Below are positions 39,165-51,925 of a DNA stretch of 64,000 bases, piece after piece (position 1 is the stretch's first letter; each line of letters opens with the position of its first letter). Source of the stretch: Apostichopus japonicus (Eukaryota > Echinodermata > Holothuroidea > Aspidochirotida > Stichopodidae). Both the position numbers and the translations under genes were made by a program. Where the stretch lies: the NCBI RefSeq assembly GCF_037975245.1, contig NC_092566.1, positions 13,819,001 to 13,883,000 on the forward strand, in the 5' to 3' direction. Below the pieces are notes generated by a model. It was not told where the DNA came from. It was given only the letters and a program-made list of their open reading frames with translations, and ran no database searches.

Positions 39165-39385
39165 TCCCACCTCTGCCACCAGTAGCGGTACATAATCCTG
39201 AAGTTTGAGAGAAGAATATTGACCGCAGGACACATTGGTATCAGACTAAGGTTTACCGTACTTAAAGCTACAGAGAGGTTATCGAGAGTTGAGGAGATAG
39301 CAGGTACTATATAAACATGTCAGGATTCAAGCTAACTAAATCAATATGGAAGGCGTGTGAAAACACTACCAAAATGAAATCATCG
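39165..39385 (+). repeat. Repeat A, second copy
   Basis: Diverged direct copy of 38335-38640, in the same orientation and about 830 bases downstream. A local duplication is the simplest explanation. No coding content. Confidence 0.55.
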
Positions 39386-40210
39386 ATATAAATACCTTCA
39401 AAATGGACTTAACCGAACTAGATTCTGTGTAAATATAATTTCACATTCTCATCGCAGCAGATACGTTACTTATAATAAACTTTCTAGTCGATTCTTCTCC
39501 TCCCCCCCACCCCACCCCCCCCCCCCTCGTCTTTTTTAGGCTTTACCATTGCCTAAAATGCAGTAAAAGACGTGTTCTAATGTTCATAAACTTGATCATC
39601 AACTTTGAACAAGATGTCGGTTGTTGTGATTATCCATATCACACCTTTAATCCTAACCTAAGTCTTCAATAAAGGCGTGGCATGTTAAACTCGCGCGTCA
39701 TCACAAAACACGATTTTTTTAGTGTGTGTCTTCTTTTTTGCAACGAAGAAGATGTTACGCGCTTTCAATAGTACGTGCAACGCATTTTTTTATCTTCAAA
39801 TACTTGTTGCCCTGTTCCAGAAATTAACTAAAGGTACGTTGCTCTCGTAAAAGTGTTAACTCACGTCATGGTTTACTTACTGTCACACAATTTGATGTAT
39901 AGACGACTCAGCCAAATTCCACTATTGGCATTATTTGTATTATACATGTATGGATATGCTTACAAATTAGGTTTAATTTACCTCCTGGTGTATAATTATT
40001 AAAGCTGCATACTTAAAACTACCGATGCCAGATATCTCTTTCGATCCTTTGAAGCATATTCCTGTTTTATTTACAGAATATATAGTCGGTGACGCAATTC
40101 ATGAAGTCGACACCACCCATCTGTGACCATTCAGGATATATAGTAGCTGAAGACGGGGCCCCTAATGGAACTCTGGGGATTGCTCTTATGACGCAATGAC
40201 ATGATCATAA

Positions 40211-40303
<93 letters not shown>

Positions 40304-40367
40304 TATATATTTATATATATATATATATATAAATATATGTATGTATGTGTATATATATATATTATAT

Positions 40368-40460
<93 letters not shown>

Positions 40461-41039
40461 ATATATATAATTATATCGCTTTCACGAGTCTTTTATTTGA
40501 TGTCAGTTCGGGTTGATTAAGAAATTCCGAAAGTAATATAGTTAAAAGTACATGTGTGGCTACTATATAAAAAGTTGCTCATTATCACTTCAACATCATC
40601 AAACCGGTATGGAACACCGCAACGTTATTACATAACATTTTCACGTTGCCATGGGCAGTTGAATGGGTTGGCAGTTTTCAACCGATATTGTCAAGATATC
40701 ACCCAGAAACGACTTTAATTAACGTCATTAGGACGCACTTATAACTTACCTTATAGAATTGACGTCAAATACTATATTCAAACTTCAACTCCTTAATGCA
40801 AAACATATAATACAGTGAACTTGAAAAAGTACGGTTAATAATTAACATTTTTTAAACAAAATCTGAAATGTTCTAGACAATTAAACGAAAGTAGTCTGGA
40901 AATGATGATGACTCCAAATTCAACAGTTGGTTTTAGATATTCCGCTGACTTAATCAATGCGTATAGGACATATTATAATATGGTTGCCTTCTTGTTTGCA
41001 TGAGAACATAGAAAAGTCGCGGAAGCAGTAACTTCTGGG
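39386..41039. other. Unassigned DNA around a long AT array
   Basis: No gene is visible. A C12 tract lies at 39515-39526, and an exact TGACGTCA at 40760-40767. The dominant feature is the AT array listed separately. Confidence 0.45.
40214..40476. repeat. ~260-bp (TA)n array with AAATA interruptions
   Basis: Almost pure alternating TA, broken by short AAATATAT/ATTTATAT variants. This is long enough for cruciform extrusion and for assembly or length errors. Confidence 0.9.
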
Positions 41040-41290
41040 AGAGGGGGCCTGGAGCCCTCCTAGAAAATGGTTTAAGGGTTCTCAACACCACCCCACTACC
41101 CCTCACCAACACAGCACATTACACAATAATTGCTAGTGTGCAGTACACAAACACAACGTTGAATCAGACAAGTTGCAGAAATTCTTCAATACTGTTTCAA
41201 AACTTGTCAAATAGCACCATTTGGCATATACGGATACCCCTGCCAATCGATACAATACATCTTAGCCCCCCCCCCTCCCCCATTTAAAAC
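41040..41290. repeat. Dispersed repeat, family C copy
   Basis: It shares AATTCTTCAATACTGTTTCA and a C-rich end (C10 at 41266-41275) with 17490-17700, and with the reverse complement of 44465-44752. Likely a hAT-family relic. CAGTAACTTCTGGG at about 41026 may be its left end, but no target duplication supports this. Confidence 0.4.
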
Positions 41291-44239
41291 TGGTGCGTGA
41301 AGGGGTCGCTGTATATAGTTGTAACTTAAACCACTTGGCGCTGAATTTATCTGAAGCATAACCAGTCAGTATTTTTGTATGAAACAAAGTTTCTGACAAC
41401 AACCGAACATGTATATTAAATGTAATATCATAAGTGGCTACATTAATATGAGAAAGAACATGATGTAGAAAACAGATGGAAATATTTCATAGTCAATATG
41501 TATACGCAATAGTATATCGATATATTCGTAGATATTATAGATAACATTTGAAGGGCTCTATTGATTAAGGAAATATATAATAAACCAATTCTTAATTTGT
41601 ATAATTTGTAAAGATATTACTATTAGCATATATATTGGTAAGAACTTCATGTAGCTGTTTTCTTTTCTTTTCTTTCTTTCTTTAAGTAACAGTTGGAGTT
41701 TTTAACACTTTCATTAGCACAAGATCTGTGATATGATATTTATATTGCATTGCACTATTTACAGTGCAACGAAAGGTATAGCCTTTGACATTTAAACACA
41801 TCGCAAAACTAACCACCGTTTTGGGGTCTATTCTGCATACACTCAGGAGCGTGCATGCAGTCATCACTTATGTAGAGCGATTGCGCGACCGACTACCGTT
41901 TCAGTGGAAGAGCAAGTGGTATTGGCTGAGAGTACAGGGGGCGGGGCAAAGTCCCCGCACGCTGTAGCATTTTCTTATCCTAATATTATCCAAACATGGG
42001 GATGTATAGACGTAAGGGAGGAACAGAGGGAACGATGTTGCTTTCCTTTTGTTTTTATTTTCTTTTATTACTCTTACTTTCACTGTATAAGATCACGCTG
42101 AATTTGGTTCCAATTTTGGAAAAGACTTTTGATTTTCACTGGGGCTGTGACACCACCACCCCCTCGCAGCCTCAAATAAACGTCCCTGTATATATGTTAC
42201 TCTCTTTTTTATCACATGTTAATTTGAAAGTGGTATGCACGTGATTTAGTAACAATACAAAATTGTTGTTGTCTTGCACATTTTGAAGAAAAAGAAGGCA
42301 AATTCAGAGCGTTCGAGTATTTACTTTATAAATGAAAGGTTCGAATTGGATTTGGGGTGATGTGCGACTTATTGAAGTATTTGTCCTGACGTATGGGAAG
42401 GGCGATTTAAAAAATAAATGCCGTACTGGAGGTATACGTATCGCAGAAAGTCGTTAGAAATCAGTTTATTACAATGAAAGCAGGCAGGGGTTGGCAAAAT
42501 GAAGATCATATATCGTTCCAGTGAAAATTGAAACTATCTTCAAGTCGTTCGGACAACGGAACTTAAGGAAGACTGTTGTAAAAAAACAACTTTACACAGA
42601 TACGGTCTCGAGAATAACAACTTGCTCCAAGTCGTTCGAACAGTAAATTAGTTGCTGACGTAAATGCAATTACTGCTTACGAGTTTTGACGGAAAGTACG
42701 ATTAATTGAATGTCGTTCAAATTCTGAATGTTAAAGCAAAAACAGGTATTCATGTGACTGGCTTAAGAGCGGCTTGCTCACATACGTTAATATTTCGCGG
42801 CCTATGTTAAGGCAAGAATACAACTACGTTAAGTACTTATATAAGAAACCAAAGTTAAGTAAGTTCAACTTCCGTCATACAATGATGTACGAATCCTATT
42901 TCCTCTAATCCAAATAGTCTGTAATTAGTTAATAATCAAACTGCCGTTACCTTTACTATGGTTAAAGACAAGCACAACATGTTAATTTATAAAAACAAAC
43001 ATATCATCACACAAGTTGCCACAAAACCTTCATTATTTTATAAGCCATCTGTCCAATTGTTGCACTTTGGGGTTTTGAAACCGTAACTCGAACTATACTT
43101 TATTTGAAAATCAGTCTAAAACAAACCGGTAACCCATGGAGACTCAATGTCGCTTTAATAATCATAATAATAATTAATAATTAATTTTTGGTTCTTTAGA
43201 GAGAGATTATTACGAGAAAGGAAAAACGTGCTGACAATATATATATATATAAAACTTATCATGAAAGTATGCTGTTATAGTATAAGCTGCTTTAAAGAAC
43301 AGATTAAGTTGAGCGTCACGAATCTAAAGATTGTACTAATGGAGTTGTAATCCCTCGGTACCATTCTTACTGTTTTCGTCTCATGCTTTTATTGGGTCAC
43401 GTAATAAGCAAGTCGGTCACTGTTAGGACTTTTTTAGTCCTTGGTTGTACATCTACTAATCTAAAGTTATTATTAATTGTATTTCCTCCCCCAAATATCT
43501 TCTCTTCGAATACGTATGCTTGACCTAGACTGTCGTTTTTCGAATGCCAACATTATTTGATATATTAAAGTGAAACTGTATACCAGTTCAACAGTTCATA
43601 TTCCAGAACATCGCATTTACATACGATTACAAATATTTTACTAAAAGTGTACTTTAGTATATAAGTTGCATTGTTTATGTATAGAGCTTGATTATAGTGT
43701 TAAGCAGAATTGATTCCCTGATAGTTAAGGGATATTTCGATTAATCAAGTTCAAGACACCCCCCCCCCCCACCCTCCCCAAGTTTTGCCCATATACATAC
43801 GAACACGAGGAGAGAGACAGAGAGATGGAAAATGAGGCTCAGTTCCTCGGATTACCTGTTGTCTTACCCCAAGTGCAAAGATACATAATTTTTGTGTGGC
43901 TATTACCAAAGTTACCGTTCTCATTGATACGGACATATCTTCAAGAAAGTTGTTTTCAGATTTCGAAATGGTACAGTTCAATACTATCCCTTTAAGTTTC
44001 GCGGACGCCTCGATGATGACGGTCTCAAACTGAATTAGGCCTACTACATTCCTTCAATAGTAGGTTAAATCCAAATTTATCGATTTCCTGTGGACTCTTG
44101 TCCTTTACGAGTGACCTTCTTGTTTCATAGTTATATCAAGTATCAATATTTGACACGAAGAGACGAAATAAGCGAAGGACAAAAATGACATAGGACATCA
44201 AAAACATGGGAAATGTTAGTTAGTGAGCCGACTTGACAG
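41291..44239. other. Unassigned DNA with hAT-like scraps
   Basis: No gene is visible. A right-end-like ...AAACGTCCCTG closes at 42188; its complement CAGGGACG matches the terminus of 44465-44752, but no left partner is found. A (TA)n run lies near 43238-43250, a C12 tract at 43759-43770, and a TAGGCCTA at 44036. Confidence 0.4.
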
Positions 44240-44263
44240 TAACAACAACAACAACAACAACAA
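44240..44263. repeat. (AAC)n microsatellite
   Basis: Eight consecutive AAC triplets. Confidence 0.95.
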
Positions 44264-44464
44264 GATAAAATGAAAAGAAAACGAGCATCAACCTTCAATT
44301 GATCTATGAAATCATTTGAGTTAGCGAAACAACGATGATAATTACGTATTGAATGTAAACAGTGGTTTACCAAGTATGTATGAAACGTATACAGAAAAGA
44401 CAACAATCACACATGCTATGAGGATAAACACTTATACCCTAACAGACAGACACGACACCAGAAG

Positions 44465-44752
44465 CAGGGACGCAACAATTTATATTTGGGGGGGGGGGGG
44501 GGTGGGGTGGAGGTAAGATGTTAAATGGTCAGGGGAGGGGCTTGGGGAGTGGGATCTGCACCAAGTTTGGTACAATGGAAGTGTTCAGATGCAAAATTGT
44601 CACATAAACTTGCACCTTTTGATACAACGTGAAGAATTTGCAACTGTTTATATAGCTTGTACCTAGATAACACTAGGAATATTTGTGTATTATTGTTGTC
44701 TGTCAGTCTAAGGGGAGGTGGCTGAGCTGAAGTATTCGTGATTGCGGCCCTG
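44465..44752. mobile_element. 288-bp non-autonomous hAT element
   Basis: Left end CAGGGACGCAAC and the complement of the right end CAGGGCCGCAAT match at 10 of 12 positions. Flanking 8-mers ACCAGAAG (44457-44464) and ATCAGAAG (44753-44760) match at 7 of 8. A G15 tract lies near the left end (44488-44502). No coding sequence; the 88-codon minus-strand frame is incidental. Relics of the same family occur at 17.5 and 41.1 kb. Confidence 0.75.
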
Positions 44753-44760
44753 ATCAGAAG

Positions 44761-46479
44761 ATGTAAAATCATCTTTATCAGACACATTTAGTATATTCTT
44801 CACAAGAAGTATGCTTATATTCTACCTAACCGTGTGCACTCTAGTCATATGGAAAAGCAAAGGAATTGCCATCTTAGGATTACGGGTCCTGGTCAGAAAT
44901 GGCCTTTTACCTTGTGGCGCTTTATCTCCATTGCCTCTCTTCACCTATAGGTGTATAAATGGACACCTGCGAGGTAACTTATAAGTGTACTTACAAGTAT
45001 ACAAATATACTATCCATACGTCGGTTTTTTGGTGGACATTACGAGAAGTCATCTAGGAGACACGTAGATGTATACCGCACATCGCTATTGCGCCGGGAGG
45101 CACCATGTGAAGTGTGCACACTTGGGTGCGTGGGTGTGACAAGTTGCCAATGACCAGGAGTGTACTATTGTAAAGTATTGTGAGAAGGCCTTGACTTTAC
45201 ACAAACACTTTAAGTGTAAACCTTCAACCTTAACTATTTAACTGTAACCATGTAGTGGTTACTAAATAACATGTTTAAACAAGTTGCAGAAGATAATTTG
45301 TAATAAAACAATGGTGTAGCAGAGTTTAGATTGGAACCGGGGGGGCGGGGGGGGGGCGGGGGGATCCATTTTGTCGGTAGTCACAGTCTGCCCTGTCGAG
45401 TTTTTAACATCATCCTCCATCCTCCCCAACCCCACTTCTCCCCACTGATACAACCGACTCCTGCAGCCTATGACGTCATGCAGTGTTTCATTCATTCGTT
45501 GCTGTTTTAGGTACATTTAGCATGATGCATCTAAAATCATCAACACTTTAAACATTTTCTGGCCTTGAACTAAAAAGGAAGTTGCTGCTGTTCAAGAATC
45601 ACATCATTCGTATAGTTTAATCTCATGGCATGCAAACCTTGCGAAACTCTGGATCAGATACAAATATATGTACACAGCTTTACATAAGGCTGACATATGT
45701 TAATGCCTTAGTGCATACCCTGACAATATCCACGATTCCTTACATAAAATCAGTTACAAAAACCTACCCTGTGAAAAGCTATCGAATGTTTGTAGTTTCT
45801 TATCTTACTTTTGGTTACTTCCATATATATTGGATGTACGGTTCGTAAATGTAACTACCTGTCAACAATAAGCGCATAGATTTCATTTAATGCCTTAATC
45901 CAGACATCGCTTATAGCATTATAGACTTCAAAAACTTCGTAATTTGAAGTGCTGATGCAGGCTTGTCATGTTGTTAATAATAACCTTTGTCCTCGATTCC
46001 TGAAACGATGGTATGACATGTTGGTGTATAGTTGAAGGATGAGACTAAGGCTTCACAAATTCTCAATAATAATCTTTCGACTTTATTAAATCTACACGGT
46101 TTATTTGACTTTCTCAAGTGTCTCAAGAGGGTGAGTAAATGTAGCAAACTCAAAATAATACGGAGATTCTCATATCATCACAGAGAGAGGAATAAACATT
46201 GAGGTGAGATATCAAGTGGGGCCTTGCAAAAATCGCACGTATGGTGTCCTAACGAAGGCGGGGAGAGAGTGCCGTGGGTGGTGGACGGGTAAGGAGTGCA
46301 GATGGAATTAACCTAGGGAAAAAAGGCATATAGGAAATTACTTACTGTGTATTCACTATAGCTTTCTCTCATTTACTGCATACAGTTAAAAACTGGTTAT
46401 GTCCCGTGTCTGTGGTGAAGTGAAGTCATATCGGCGGTCCGTAAGGCAGTTAGTTAACGGAGTCATACATGAACGAGGG
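44761..46479. other. Unassigned DNA
   Basis: No gene is visible. A very G-rich segment at about 45338-45363 precedes a C-rich patch at 45410-45446. An exact TGACGTCA sits at 45471-45478. Frames up to 84 codons are unrecognised. Confidence 0.4.
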
Positions 46480-47072
46480 AACCTAATCAGTGGCGGAGAA
46501 ATAGGGGGGTTGGGGGGTTTTAACCCCCCCCCCACTTTTTGAAGAGGGGGGTTGGCCCACACAATCAACCCCCCCTAGTTTTTGCCAGTAATGTTCTGTT
46601 ATAGCCTATGTTATGTGCTCCAAATGGCATAATAAATCAAATTATTAAATTTGAAATTGTTAAAGTCATTTCAACCTTTTACCTGGTAGGCTACATCAAC
46701 AATTAACGACCGAAAACCGAGTTAGAATTGACCGACACATTATTTCTAGCCCCTTTCCCCCACCTTGCGCATTGGAACTTGTAGCTCATAGCGCTAACTT
46801 CACCCCACAACATAAATACACAAAATAACGTTTTGTTGCTGTTGAATAGCTTTGGAACTGTATACACTTGCCAACTTCAACGAGGTGAAGGAAGGAAAAG
46901 AAAAAGAAGAAAGAGAGAAAAGGACCAAAGGATGGAGTAGAAAATACGGCAAGAAAACGGGAAGAGGAAGAGGAACAGTGACAAAATTATTCGAATTTGT
47001 AAAGCAAACAGCAGATATCACATTATATCAGTGAGCATGAAAATGGCGTTCCACGATAAACAGCCTCCAAAC

Positions 47073-48603
47073 CATGGGCGCAGATCCTGGTGAGGACAGC
47101 GGGACGCGTCCCCACCAACTTTTTCAGTAGTGGGGACATGATATACCGTGTCCCCGCCAATTTGTCTTTGCATTTCAAGTTCCCCTGTATGGAACTTTGG
47201 CGCAGTTTGATCCAGCATTGTGCAAATGACATGCAGCAGTTCTCATTTTATTGTATTTTATCCACAGTTGTTAAATATAGGACGGAAATCGCATTTGCGG
47301 CAGTCTATATTTGTTTTCTGGGAGAGGACCCCAGACCCATCGTATATACAAAAGTCTACTTGGATTATTTGTCCCCTGATTTTCTTTCTGCAGACGCCCA
47401 TGTATTTCTCCAAACTAAATTTCTAAGCAATGAGATCTAAAACTTAAGGAGGTTTAGGAGCATCATTAGGTCTGGGAAGTGTTATTTCCGGCGATCTGGG
47501 AGGTATATTTGCCCAAACAAATCGTACGCTACGCGCGTATGGAAAGCCGTTTTAACATTTAATAAGGAATTTCAGATATCTCGAAATAATTTCAGATATC
47601 TCAAATTAAATTACAGATATCTCCAATTTATTTAAGATATCTACAAATAATTGCAGATATCTTAAAATCAATTTCAGGTATCTCGAAATACAAGGGAAAT
47701 TCAGATATCTGAAATTGAATTCGAGATATCTTGAATTCATTTTCAGATATCTCGAATTCAATTTCAGATATCTCGAATTCAATTTCAGATATCTCGAATT
47801 CAATTTCAGATATCTGAAATAGAATTTTAGATATCTCGAATTCAATTTCAGATATCTCGAATTCAATTTCAGATATCTGAAATAGAATTTCAGATATCTC
47901 GAATTCAATTTCGGATATCTCGAATTCAATTTCAGATATCTCGAATTCTATTTCAGATATCTCGAATTCAATTTCAGATATCTGAAATAGAATTTCAGAT
48001 ATCTCGAATTCAATTACAGATATCTGAAAATACCCGATTAAATGTTAAAATGGCTCTCCATACGTGCCATTTTAACATTTAATCGGGAATTTCTGCATAT
48101 GGATTACAGATATCTCGAATTCAATTGCAGATATCTCGAATTAAATTTCAGATATCTCGAATTAGATTTGCAGATATCTTGAATTCAATTTCAGATATCT
48201 CGAATTCAATTTCAGATATCTCGAATTCAATTTCAGATATCTGAAATAGAATTTCAGATATCTCGAATTCAATTTCGGATATCTCGAATTCAATTTCAGA
48301 TATCTCGAATTCAATTTCAGATATCTGAATTAGAATTTCAGATATCTCGAAATCTATTTTAGATATCTCGAATTCAATTTCAGATATCTGAAATAAAATT
48401 TCAGATATCTCGAATTTAATTTTAGATATCTGAAATTGAATTCGAGATATCTAAAATAAGAAACAATTTAAGATATCTGAAATTCCCGATTAAATGTTAA
48501 AATGGCTTTCCATACGCGCGAACCCATGGTCGCGCTCCGCTTAGATAGTGTCATAGAACAGACACGCGTCCCCACCATTATCCAAGACTGATCTGCGCCC
48601 ATG
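47073..48603. mobile_element. Second-level nested hAT-like element
   Basis: Perfect 14-base inverted repeats CATGGGCGCAGATC. Both subterminal regions also share GGGGACGCGT in inverted orientation (the complement ACGCGTCCCC is visible near 47105 and 48574). Flanking 8-mers CTCCAAAC (47065-47072) and GTCAAAAC (48604-48611) match at 6 of 8, plausible as an aged duplication. It contains a split copy of the module also seen at 49085 and 62398. That copy is interrupted by the satellite element at 47538-48514. Confidence 0.75.
47538..48514. mobile_element. TIR-bounded satellite element, two tandem units
   Basis: Ends are ~44-base inverted repeats beginning TATGGAAAGCC, differing at about three positions. 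CGCGCG flanks both sides (47532-47537 and 48515-48520). Removing the insert and one CGCGCG restores a module aligning with 49085-49181, so the empty site is visible as a paralogue. The interior is about forty 21-bp units with palindromes AGATATCT and often GAATTC. At about 48030-48085 a right-end sequence abuts a truncated left end, so the insert is two units head to tail. The superfamily is unknown. The Asn-Ser-Arg-Tyr-Leu-Lys repeat frame is a satellite translation. Confidence 0.8.
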
Positions 48604-49427
48604 GTCAAAACTGTCGATGTGTGTAGTGTTCGGTTTCGGAAATATCTGGTATATTTTTATTTCCTTCAACGAAATTTTTTAGTAGCCGTCTGAATTTTCG
48701 AAAATTCCCTAACCAACATTCTTCATCATACTTCATCATACTCGTGCAATTTTGACTCGTCTGTTAGGGTTTGAAGGAGGTTTTTCTATATCGGTTGTCC
48801 ATAGATGATATTTTGTGCAACATTATGGGTATGTTTTGAAGTGAATTTATTCACGAGAATTGTGAATTTTCAAATTCTGAACAGTGGGGCTGACGGATAT
48901 TGTGGGCCGCGATGAAGAATCACCTACAAAAGCAATGATCCACAGGATATGTGATGAAGTCGAACATGATGTGTGACTGGTGACAATCTTCAAAAAGGTT
49001 ATAGATGAGAAGAAAAGTATTTGGAAAAAAACTTGGTTGTCAGGCAAAAGTGTACATATGGTTGGTCAGTTTCAAGCCATTTCAAGTGCCATTTCCGGTG
49101 ATCTGGGGGTACCAAAACCATAAATTTTCTTGTACGCTGTACGCTGCGCGCCAACCAATGGTGGCGCTCCGCTTAGATAGTAATACGCGCCCCCTGGATT
49201 AGAAAATCCTGCATACACCCCTGGTTAAATCCAGCTTTTCAAGGCCTGGGCAGTGCCATTTACTGCAATCTGGGAGGCAATATTTGCCAAAAAATTTTTG
49301 TGCACTTCGCGCCAACTTATGGTGGCGCTCCATTTAGATAGTGAGCCAGCAGTTATGACTTTTTATTTCATCAATGGCCTGCAACCCCCCCCACTTCTGA
49401 CAAGAAATCTCCGCCACTGAACCTAAT

Positions 49428-51554
49428 GGTGTGTAATTTTCACTTGCACGTCGGGTGCACGGGTATTCGAGGTTAAGCTCATTTTGAACATTTTACCATT
49501 TGGAAGACCATTTTAGATGAGAAAATCATATGACTTTTTCCTGGATGAGAAGCCTCCTTATGTTAGCTGGCTAACGCTTAAACCCACGACCTTCCAGATG
49601 CTAGGGGTTCCAACGTCTGATGTGATAGCTACGATGTAGTCTGGAGCTTAGAGGCAGTGGATTGTGTTTTGCAGTTAAACGTCTCTCCCCACAATACGCT
49701 TGATCGAATAATTATTTGTCAGTTAGATGAATTATTTACTTATAATCTGTCTAAAAGTATATTGCTATTCAAAACTAACATCGACACCGACGGGTGGTGG
49801 GGGATGAGGGGGAGGGAGGGGGGGTATGTTGTGCTTTAGATATTCATTGTAGTTCGGGTAACATACCTACCGCACTAACATTGTAGAGGTACATCTTAAT
49901 ATACTGTGGATGATATGAGGCAGAATTGTGATTTAGTTATTGTGATTAATGGTTGAAACTAACTACAGCCGCTGTTTAACTCTAACTGAATTGGACAAGA
50001 ACAAACCTTATATAACTCGTAAGGGTAGCAAACTTACTAGACAACACAAGTGAAGTATAATCAGAGTATTCCGATGGAAGGGGGTATGAGGAAAGGAAGG
50101 GTGAGGTTCAAGGGGAACCTTACCTCAGCATCCTAAGCCCATGTTGAGTCAGGCTGATAAGGGAATGTTGTATGAGGTAGTTTGTTTTCCGTGTTTTTTT
50201 GTTGATGTTATTTGTTGTTTTTTTCCTGAATGCCTTTTTTCAATCATTAATCTTTTTTTTTTAATTTTCTATTTCACACGGATTGGGATGGGTGATAAGT
50301 TTTGCACAGCGTGTCATTCTGCCCCCCCCCCCCTTTCCCATTCAACTCCTCGTTCGTATGTAACCATGTATTCAGAGTAGCATCAACACCTACCTTATCA
50401 ATATCAATAACATGCATTGAATGGCATAATAACGATAAAACTGGGGTCGCTCTTTCGGTTTCATTTTTTTATGTCAGTAAAAACCTGTTAAGTATTACGA
50501 TATTAATTATATTAAAAAAAAATAACCGTGTAAGAATTAGGCCTACGTTATAAACATTACAACGAAAGAATTTTCCAATATGAAGGTTAATTATTTTTGA
50601 TAAGTACCGTATATAAAACAAAATTACAGTTGTATTTCAAAACATGCAGTTATAGGACATTTTGCCGTTACTGGTGTGCAATGTTTAGCAGTAAACATAA
50701 GCAAATATACCATTGGTTTATCTAAGAGGCAAATATTGGAAAACTTCCAAATTGACTGGGAAGAATTTGTTTGCCCAACTTGACAAAATTGTGACGCTTT
50801 GTGGGAACTGCGAAATTGGTGCATGTACTAAAGTTCATAGTTAAGTCCAAGCCAAGTGATTCGATGAGAATGTCCAGACTGCAGTACATCCCAGCCCTTA
50901 CACCCCTTCGACCCTCACACCCCTACTCGCTCCCCCCTGAGAGGAACAAAAATACGTTCCATTGACTGTTATGGTTTATTTAGATCAAATTAGACATCAC
51001 CAATTGTGGTTGAGAGCTCACTAAACCACTTCAGTGATCCTCTTTGGAACCTTAGCGGGTACTCGTGGAGTCTTAAGTATGCTATGTAAAGTGATACATC
51101 CCTGAGGTACCTAATAAAACCGTCGCCGTTGTTATTGTTTGCAACGATAGAAGGTTCTAATATTTTACGTAATCATTAAATACAGAGAGTGAAATGTTGC
51201 GACGAATAAATACGTGTTATGCAAAAGGCAATACGCAAACTTTACAACATGTTGTACAATTGTTTTATTTACATGCATGACACTATAACATGCATGACAT
51301 TATTTTACTAATGAGTCGTGTATTTATTACATATAAAGACAGTCGTACCATAGCAGTCTTACCCAAACTAACATAATCGTATAAATGACAACATCGCCGC
51401 GTTGCTAACAAATGAACTTCAAAAAACAAACTGAATCGGGTACAACTTGACGGGCCTCATTATAAACTAAAGACGCAGTCGGTTAATCACAGTGCGTTTT
51501 TCATCCGCACTAGATTTTCTGCGCGTGGTTGGGAATATATGTCTTTAATCATTT
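49428..51554. other. Unassigned DNA
   Basis: No gene is supported. A C12 tract lies at 50322-50333, T-rich runs near 50240-50260, and a TAGGCCTA at 50538. A tRNA-like patch on the minus strand near 49560-49600 is too decayed to call. Confidence 0.4.
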
Positions 51555-51925
51555 ATAATCTCATCGTTCCCATGCATAGGGAGTATATATTGTAGTTCTT
51601 TTGCCAGTTGGGCCATATACGGCTATGTCAGTTGCCATGGTAACGGTTAATTTTCCAAAGTAGCTACTCTCAGGGGTAAGCCATGGTGGGGTACCCCAGG
51701 GTGACCTAGAGTCGATGACTGAGGGAGGGTTCAAACATGTCCGTGTGTGAGGGAGGGGGGGGGGGTGTGTCAGGGGTTGAGCGTGTGGGTGTGTGTGTCT
51801 GTGTGTGGGCATGTTCAATTTTGTGTAAAAAACTCTTAAACAGCTGGACAGATTTTCTTCACACTTGTTGAGAAGGTACCCCATGGTGAATCCTTCTGGC
51901 ATCAAGAAAGTGAAAGATGTCATCA
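51555..51925 (-). repeat. Repeat D, copy 2 (inverted)
   Basis: Reverse-complement relative of 38770-39110, about 12.5 kb away. The (GT)n/G-rich part at 51750-51810 (G11 at 51755-51765) is expanded. The 121-codon minus-strand frame covers the whole repeat, but its His/Pro-rich centre is microsatellite translation. I do not regard it as a gene. Confidence 0.65.

Larger units (their letters stand above)
46488..49419. mobile_element. 2.9-kb hAT-like element carrying nested insertions
   Basis: Terminal inverted repeats are a perfect 12 bases (CAGTGGCGGAGA). Perfect 8-bp target duplications AACCTAAT lie at 46480-46487 and 49420-49427. The ends are G/C-tract rich. Inside are a purine-rich stretch (46880-46980), a second hAT-like element (47073-48603), two copies of a ~95-base module (49085-49181 and 49250-49343), and an extra hAT-like right end (CATACACCCCTG at 49223). 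No transposase is recognisable, so it is non-autonomous. Without the inner element it would be about 1.4 kb. Confidence 0.88.

Noticed and set aside
41935-42188. hAT element from CAGGGGGCGGGG to AAACGTCCCTG
   Set aside because: Flanking 8-mers TGAGAGTA and TATATATG do not match and the interiors show no family relation.
47606-47929. 107-codon minus-strand frame with a regular seven-residue repeat
   Set aside because: It is the direct translation of the 21-bp satellite; frame length follows from the unit size being a multiple of three.
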